Below are positions 13,165-16,707 of a DNA stretch of 16,707 bases, in pieces. The stretch spans positions 1 through 16,707 of the forward strand of contig LKMM01000021.1 in the NCBI GenBank assembly GCA_001563885.1, given 5' to 3'. Source of the stretch: Natrialbaceae archaeon B1-Br10_E2g27. Lineage in GTDB: Archaea; Halobacteriota; Halobacteria; Halobacteriales; Natrialbaceae. Under the pieces are notes generated by a model. That model had not been told where the DNA came from, made no database searches, and saw nothing but the letters and a program-made list of their open reading frames with translations. Both the position numbers and the translations under genes were made by a program. How positions within the stretch are numbered: the stretch's first letter is position 1; the number at the start of each line of letters is the position of its first letter.

Positions 13165-13304
13165 TTGTGCCGAATCGATGCACTCGTGGCAAAGAGAGAC
13201 CACGATGTGTCGTTCCCGGCCTCCCACAGACTGGCGAGGATTGGCCGGCCCAGACCGGGCAGGGATTCGCCACGTTCAAGCCGGTTCCCTTCGAGCGTCG
13301 AACT
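13165..13304 (+). ncRNA. Candidate structured leader RNA of aroB' (or separate small RNA)
   Basis: The ~140-nt stretch between the TATA box and aroB' can fold well. Hairpin 1 (13176-13212) combines TCGTGG/CCACGA with flanking CAC/GTG and CGA/TCG pairs around small bulges. Hairpin 2 pairs TGGCGA (13232-13237) with TCGCCA (13267-13272) and encloses GCCGG/CCGGGC. A third small repeat, TTCGA-GCG-TCGAA (13290-13302), ends 2 nt before the ATG. The frame is open from a GTG at 13167 and could add 46 residues to the enzyme, but those residues are Arg/Cys/Pro-rich and not acidic, unlike the rest. I know no Rfam family that matches. The folding is by eye only. Confidence 0.3.
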
Positions 13305-14477
13305 ATGACTGTCTGGATTAAAGCCGACGAGGATGTCGGCGACTGGGACGACCGCCGCAGGCGAATCACCACGGCTCTCGAGGCCGGCGTCGACTGGGTA
13401 CTGGTCGACGAAGCGGACGTAGCCCGCGTGCGCGAACTGGGTGATATCAACGTCGCTGCGTTCCGAACCGACGGGGACGTAACGCTCGTCGACGATATCG
13501 AAGACGACGATCCAGCCGCCACGCCCGACGCCGTCATCGTCGGCAAAGACGGCGAAGGTGACGGCACGGTCGACCTGCCCGAGGACTTTTCGGGGTCGGC
13601 TGATCTCTCGACGCTCCGGCGTGACGGCGAGACAGAACGGGGCGCGTACGTTCGCATTCTCGGCAAAGAGTACGAGACGTTCGCTGAAACCGCCGCCGAG
13701 GAAGCAGACTACACCATCGTCGTCGGCGACGACTGGACGATTATTCCACTCGAGAATCTGATCGCCCGTATCGGCGAGGAAACGGAGTTGATCGCCGGCG
13801 TCACCACCGCCGAGGAGGCGAAGACGGCGTTTGAAACCTTAGAGATCGGTGCTGACTCCGTCTTGCTCGATTCCGATGATCCCGACGTGATTCGTGACAC
13901 CGTCGCCGTCCGCGACGCGGCCGAACGCGAATCCCTCGAGTTGGAGTATGCTACGGTGCTCGATGTCGAACGTATCGGCAGTGCAGACCGCGTCTGTGTG
14001 GATACGGGGAGCCTGCTCGAACACGACGAAGGGATGCTCGTCGGCTCGATGGCTCGCGGACTGGTGTTCGTCCACGCCGAAACGGCTGACTCACCGTACG
14101 TTGCCTCTCGTCCGTTCCGGGTCAACGCTGGTGCCGTCCACGCCTACGTCCGCACGCCGGATGGCGGCACGAAATACCTCTCAGAACTGCAAAGTGGCGA
14201 CGAAGTCCAGGTCGTCGATACGAACGGCAACACTCGCGAGGCCATCGTCGGCCGCGTAAAGATCGAAAAACGGCCCATGTTCCGAGTCGCCCTCGAGACC
14301 GACGACGGTGATCGGGTCGAAACCTTGCTTCAAAACGCCGAGACGATCAAAGTCGCCACCGGCGAGGGTCGGAAAGCCGTCACCGACCTCGAGGCCGGTG
14401 ACGAACTACTGTTGTACTATGAGGATACGGCTCGTCACTTCGGTGAAGCCGTCGAGGAAAGTATCATCGAAAAATAA
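13305..14477 (+). CDS. aroB': 3-dehydroquinate synthase II (archaeal type)
   Basis: 390 aa. This NAD-dependent enzyme converts the aldol product 2-amino-3,7-dideoxy-D-threo-hept-6-ulosonate to 3-dehydroquinate, so the shikimate pathway starts from aspartate semialdehyde rather than DAHP. Family features are the N-terminal VWIKADEDVGDWDDRRRRI (3-21), GVDWVLVDE (27-35), the central VVGDDWTIIPLENLIA and GVTTAEEAKTAFETLEIGADSVLL, and the conserved C-terminal domain: GSMARGLVFVHAET, SRPFRVNAGAVHAYV and GDELLLYYEDTARHFG. It is slightly longer than methanogen homologues because of acidic inserts near 60-110, typical of haloarchaea. I choose ATG 13305 since the frame upstream loses family similarity and the acidic bias. 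The partner aldolase gene is not in this window. A long potentially structured leader precedes it. Confidence 0.95.
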   Translation: MTVWIKADEDVGDWDDRRRRITTALEAGVDWVLVDEADVARVRELGDINVAAFRTDGDVTLVDDIEDDDPAATPDAVIVGKDGEGDGTVDLPEDFSGSADLSTLRRDGETERGAYVRILGKEYETFAETAAEEADYTIVVGDDWTIIPLENLIARIGEETELIAGVTTAEEAKTAFETLEIGADSVLLDSDDPDVIRDTVAVRDAAERESLELEYATVLDVERIGSADRVCVDTGSLLEHDEGMLVGSMARGLVFVHAETADSPYVASRPFRVNAGAVHAYVRTPDGGTKYLSELQSGDEVQVVDTNGNTREAIVGRVKIEKRPMFRVALETDDGDRVETLLQNAETIKVATGEGRKAVTDLEAGDELLLYYEDTARHFGEAVEESIIEK

Positions 14478-14543
14478 CGCGCCGGTCGCGGTCTCGTGAT
14501 CGAGTGGAGACTCTCACTCGTTCCGGGGAGAGATAAGCTGTGT

Positions 14544-14990
14544 CTACGTGTTTGTTTCTTCGGCCGATTGGGTTTCCTCAGGCGGGTGATCATCTCGTGG
14601 CTCGAGGCGGGTCGTACACCAGTGACAGAACGCGAGGTCCTCGTCGAGTTCACGACCACATTCGGGACAGGTGGGTCCGTCGGCGGTTCCCTGACCTGAG
14701 CCTGGGGGGAAGCCGAGTGCACGGAGACTGGCGTCGATTGCCGCAAAGAGAACGACAAACGAGAACGCGAACTGTCCGACCGTATCGAGCTCACTCGAGA
14801 TCAGTTCCAGGCTCTCGGTTACGGATCCGGTGCCGGTGAGCTGTCCGATAGATGGTAAAAAGACCACGATCGCAAAGACGTACACTCCAGCAAACATCAA
14901 CGCACGCAGCCAGTCACGAATAAAGGCATGGCCCGCGCCAGGGAAAAAAAGCGAGAGCGCGCCGGCCGCAATCGCACGAAACCATCTCAT
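14544..14990 (-). CDS. Membrane protein with C-terminal zinc ribbon
   Basis: 148 aa. The N-terminal part holds three hydrophobic segments, about 7-24, 29-46 and 70-87. The first turn, FFPGAGHAFIRDWLRALMF, resembles small membrane proteins of the TM2/DUF5683 style, in which a Pro-Gly-x-Gly turn precedes a polar residue. The C-terminal part carries a zinc ribbon with two CxxC knuckles: C108/C111 in CPECG and C122/C125 in CHWC. A hydrophilic acidic tail ends the protein. The zinc ribbon should lie in the cytoplasm, where it may bind a partner or lipid-linked factor; no function is assigned. A TTAAC element 24-30 nt upstream suits a leaderless mRNA. The stop faces aroB' 66 nt away, with no strong terminator seen in the gap. 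Confidence 0.8.
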   Translation of the reverse strand: MRWFRAIAAGALSLFFPGAGHAFIRDWLRALMFAGVYVFAIVVFLPSIGQLTGTGSVTESLELISSELDTVGQFAFSFVVLFAAIDASLRALGFPPGSGQGTADGPTCPECGRELDEDLAFCHWCTTRLEPRDDHPPEETQSAEETNT

Positions 14991-15013
14991 AGTTCCTTCT
15001 AGGAGAGCCGACT

Positions 15014-15020
15014 GGTTAAC
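15014..15020 (-). promoter_or_regulatory. TATA box of the zinc-ribbon membrane protein gene
   Basis: On the minus strand GTTAACC lies 24-30 nt before the ATG at 14990, the spacing of a leaderless haloarchaeal promoter. Confidence 0.4.
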
Positions 15021-15110
15021 ATTCCGATTCGGTCGGCTCGAGATTCTGCTGAGACGATATCTTCAGCCCGTCATTGAGACGGAGCCTTCCACCGGCACGC
15101 TACCCCTCCC

Positions 15111-15117
15111 CATTATG
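15111..15117 (+). promoter_or_regulatory. TATA-like element of the universal stress protein gene
   Basis: CATTATG lies 24-30 nt before the ATG at 15141. It is AT-rich within an otherwise GC-rich stretch. Confidence 0.4.
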
Positions 15118-15140
15118 CGGGTCGATTACGTACGTTTGGT

Positions 15141-15557
15141 ATGACGATACTGATCGCCCTCGACGAGTCCGATCCCGCATGGGCTGCCCTCGAGTTCGCA
15201 CTCGATGAACATCCCGACGAACCGCTGCTTGCGGTGTATGTCGTCGACCCTAGCGTCGGCCCCTACGGTGAGGGTGGGATCTATGCCTATGATACCCTCG
15301 TCGAAAACCGCAGAGAGGAGGGCCAATCGTTGCTCTCGGAGGCAGCCGACCTCGCTGCCGAATACGACGTCGACCTCGAGACCGAACTGTCCGTCGGAAC
15401 TCCACCGCGAGAGATCGTCCGTCTCGCCGACGAGCGCGATGTCGATCGGATCGTCATCGGCAGCAGCGGTCGAACTGGTGCCTCGCGGGTGCTCCTTGGA
15501 AGTGTCGCAGAAACAGTCACACGACGGGCGTCGGTACCAGTAACGATCGTTCGGTGA
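15141..15557 (+). CDS. Universal stress protein (UspA family), ATP-binding type
   Basis: 138 aa, the usual length of a single UspA domain. The first strand MTILIALDES ends with the conserved Asp (D8). The C-terminal ATP-binding signature G-x2-G-x9-G-S/T is intact: G107, G110, G120 and S121 in IGSSGRTGASRVLLGSVAE. The final strand SVPVTIVR closes the Rossmann-like fold. The middle part (36-62) has the variable loop with many Tyr and Gly, and a helix RREEGQSLLSEAADLAAEYDVD. USPs are small cytoplasmic dimers produced under stress or starvation; haloarchaea carry many paralogues, so the particular cue is unknown. The gene is alone between the zinc-ribbon gene and the MoxR gene. Confidence 0.92.
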   Translation: MTILIALDESDPAWAALEFALDEHPDEPLLAVYVVDPSVGPYGEGGIYAYDTLVENRREEGQSLLSEAADLAAEYDVDLETELSVGTPPREIVRLADERDVDRIVIGSSGRTGASRVLLGSVAETVTRRASVPVTIVR

Positions 15558-15908
15558 TGACAGAATCGAAAATATCGTGATCAGACGACGGGATATTGGG
15601 TGACAGCAACGTGGGTGTGGATGACACGGGCTGAGTAACCACAAGACGGAGGCCATGACCAACTGTTTACAACCGTTGGCTTTGTTCGGGTTTTTGGATT
15701 CGTTTACACCACCTCGACACCCTAATCGACCCATGATATACATATAAATCTTCTGTGCATACAGACATCGTCAATCCCACACTCTCCCCCAGAGATGGGT
15801 GGTCTACCAAGTGATAATATCTCATTTGAGTGTATTAGGTGAGTTCGAATTCGACGTTCCGGCCGCACAGACAGGAACTATAAGGTATCGTTACAACGGG
15901 TTGAAACG
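15558..15908. other. 350-bp intergenic region without a convincing gene
   Basis: I find no tRNA, terminator hairpin or well-supported ORF here. What is visible: an inverted repeat CCAAC/GTTGG (15659-15679), an isolated strong TATA element (15743-15748) with an inverted repeat right behind it, a 10-bp palindrome TCGAATTCGA (15845-15854), and the promoter of the moxR gene. A 15-codon frame (15795-15842) is too short to support by itself. Confidence 0.5.
15743..15765 (+). promoter_or_regulatory. Isolated promoter-like element: TATA box plus inverted repeat
   Basis: CATATAAATC (TATAAA at 15743-15748) is followed within 4 nt by TCTGT-GCAT-ACAGA (15752-15765, 5-bp perfect arms). A transcript would start near 15772, so this could be a distal moxR promoter or drive a small RNA. 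The sequence also reads as a TATA box on the minus strand. Confidence 0.4.
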
Positions 15909-15910
15909 AT
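15879..15910 (+). promoter_or_regulatory. TATA box and inverted repeat of the moxR gene
   Basis: TATAA (15879-15883) lies 26-30 nt before the ATG at 15909. Between them ATCGTT (15887-15892) and AACGAT (15905-15910) form an inverted repeat with a 12-nt spacer that reaches into the start codon, a position suited to a repressor. Confidence 0.45.
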
Positions 15911-16707
15911 GTCAGTCCCCGATACTGCTGTGACAGCCGACACTGTCGTCGACGAAGTGCTCTCTGCCGTCGTTGCCGACCGGAGCGTCCTCGAGGAAGT
16001 GCTCGCCGGCATTCTCGCCCGCGGACACGTCCTTCTGGAAGACGTTCCTGGAACAGGCAAGACGTTGACCGCCCGCTCGCTTGCGACCGCACTCGGTCTC
16101 GAGTTCTCGCGTATCCAGTTTACCCCGGATCTTATGCCCTCGGACGTGACGGGATCGTACGTCTTCGAGGAGGAAACTGGCGAGTTTCACTTCACGCCAG
16201 GGCCAGTGTTCGCAAACGTCGTCCTCGCCGACGAGATCAACCGCGCACCGCCGAAAACCCAGTCGGCGCTGCTCGAGGCAATGGAAGAGGGGCAGGTGAC
16301 CGTCGACGGCGAAACCCATGACTTGCCGGAGCCGTTTGTCGTCATCGCCACGCAGAATCCGGTCGAACAGGAAGGGACATTCGAACTCCCCGAGGCCCAG
16401 CGTGATCGATTTATGATCAAGACCTCGCTTGGCTATCCGACCGAGGAGGGTACCCGCGAACTCATCGACCGCCGGGCCGACCGCGACCGACCCGACCCAA
16501 CCGTCTCGCCAGTCATCGATCGGGAGACACTGCTTGAGTCACAGGCCGTCCTCGAGCATATCACTGTCGAGGGGCCGCTCAGAGACTACATCGGCGAACT
16601 CTGTCGAACCACCAGAGCCGATCGCCGCGTCGACGTCGGCGTCTCTCCCCGTGGCGTCCAGCGACTGTTCGAGGTAAGCCGGGCTCGAGCCGTTCTGTCC
16701 GAGCGCG
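15909..16707 (+). CDS. MoxR-family AAA ATPase (runs off right edge)
   Basis: 266 codons are visible and the frame stays open to the window end; full members have about 310-330. MoxR ATPases are chaperone-like AAA+ proteins that help activate or assemble metalloenzymes, secreted or membrane complexes. Motifs in order: Walker A VPGTGKT (46-52), the MoxR signature RIQFTPDLMPSDVTGSYVF (68-86), Walker B VVLADEIN (104-111), NRAPPKTQSALLEAMEE (111-127), sensor 1 ATQNP (147-151), LPEAQRDRF (160-168) and the sensor 2 region SPRG (246-249). All catalytic residues seen are intact. The ATG at 15909 is chosen for its TATA spacing and acidic N-terminus. In haloarchaea such genes usually start an operon with DUF58 and transglutaminase-like or von Willebrand A genes, which would be to the right of the window. 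Confidence 0.93.
   Translation, partial: MSVPDTAVTADTVVDEVLSAVVADRSVLEEVLAGILARGHVLLEDVPGTGKTLTARSLATALGLEFSRIQFTPDLMPSDVTGSYVFEEETGEFHFTPGPVFANVVLADEINRAPPKTQSALLEAMEEGQVTVDGETHDLPEPFVVIATQNPVEQEGTFELPEAQRDRFMIKTSLGYPTEEGTRELIDRRADRDRPDPTVSPVIDRETLLESQAVLEHITVEGPLRDYIGELCRTTRADRRVDVGVSPRGVQRLFEVSRARAVLSER

Noticed and set aside
13167..13304. 46-residue N-terminal extension of 3-dehydroquinate synthase
   Set aside because: Not acidic, rich in Arg, Pro and Cys, and without family similarity. The leader reading is preferred, though the extension is not fully excluded.
13160..13304. A tRNA or intron-containing tRNA in the aroB' leader
   Set aside because: A TTCAAGC sequence resembles a T loop, but the flanking bases cannot form a T stem, and no 7-bp acceptor stem or D arm could be assembled.
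15554..15634. C/D box small RNA (GTGATGA ... CTGA)
   Set aside because: The C-box match overlaps the stop of the stress protein gene, the spacing to the D box is long (about 70 nt), and no good D'/C' pair lies between.
15126..15743. 205-codon minus-strand frame opposite the universal stress protein
   Set aside because: Only an antisense shadow of the USP gene. Its start near a TATA-like element at 15742 looks suggestive, but the translation has no domain and an odd composition.
1..16707. Mobile elements, CRISPR arrays, defence or toxin-antitoxin cassette
   Set aside because: No transposase or integrase motifs, no regularly spaced repeats, no terminal inverted repeats and no tRNA-linked attachment site were seen.

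Overview
The window is chromosomal DNA from a halophilic archaeon (class Halobacteria). The evidence is high GC with strong C/G third positions, very acidic proteins, TATA boxes about 25-30 nt upstream of start codons (leaderless transcription), and archaeal families: aIF-1A, a DUF460/COG2433 protein, halocyanin, 3-dehydroquinate synthase II and a CtaA/CtaB fusion. Overall protein style suggests the Natrialbaceae (Natrinema/Haloterrigena-like), but that is an impression. No tRNA, rRNA, insertion sequence, integrase, CRISPR array or defence cassette is visible. The content is core and conserved-accessory chromosome.

Layout, left to right. (1) 1-3031: a methionine operon on the minus strand, metY then metX (metX runs off the left edge), diverges from an MFS transporter. 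The shared 100-bp control region holds a perfect 12-bp palindrome and an 11-bp direct repeat. (2) 3032-5101: a palindrome-rich intergenic region precedes a Tat-exported halocyanin lipoprotein, followed by a class V aminotransferase. (3) 5119-6607: aIF-1A on the minus strand diverges from a small two-helix membrane protein, a cupin_5 protein and another two-helix membrane protein. (4) 6608-10133: two long minus-strand genes, the RNase H-fold/coiled-coil DUF460 protein and a fusion of a half-size heme A synthase domain to heme O synthase. (5) 10290-12699: a C-terminally membrane-anchored protein of unknown role, a small acidic conserved protein, an integral-membrane HExxH metallopeptidase and a stand-alone PadR-like winged-helix protein. 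(6) 12889-14477: a cold-shock protein with a hairpin terminator, then a strong promoter and a roughly 140-nt potentially structured leader ahead of 3-dehydroquinate synthase II, which enters aromatic amino-acid synthesis by the archaeal route. (7) 14544-16707: a membrane zinc-ribbon protein, a universal stress protein, a 350-bp intergenic region with its own promoter-like element, and the first 266 codons of a MoxR-type AAA ATPase that runs off the right edge.

Most genes look like single transcription units. The supported co-transcribed pairs are metY-metX (4-bp gap) and the small membrane protein with the cupin (4-bp gap). The most interesting unexplained material is non-coding: the aroB' leader, the foldable spacer between convergent genes at about 10972-11033, and several operator-like palindromes. 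I do not see a clear novel multi-gene system here.
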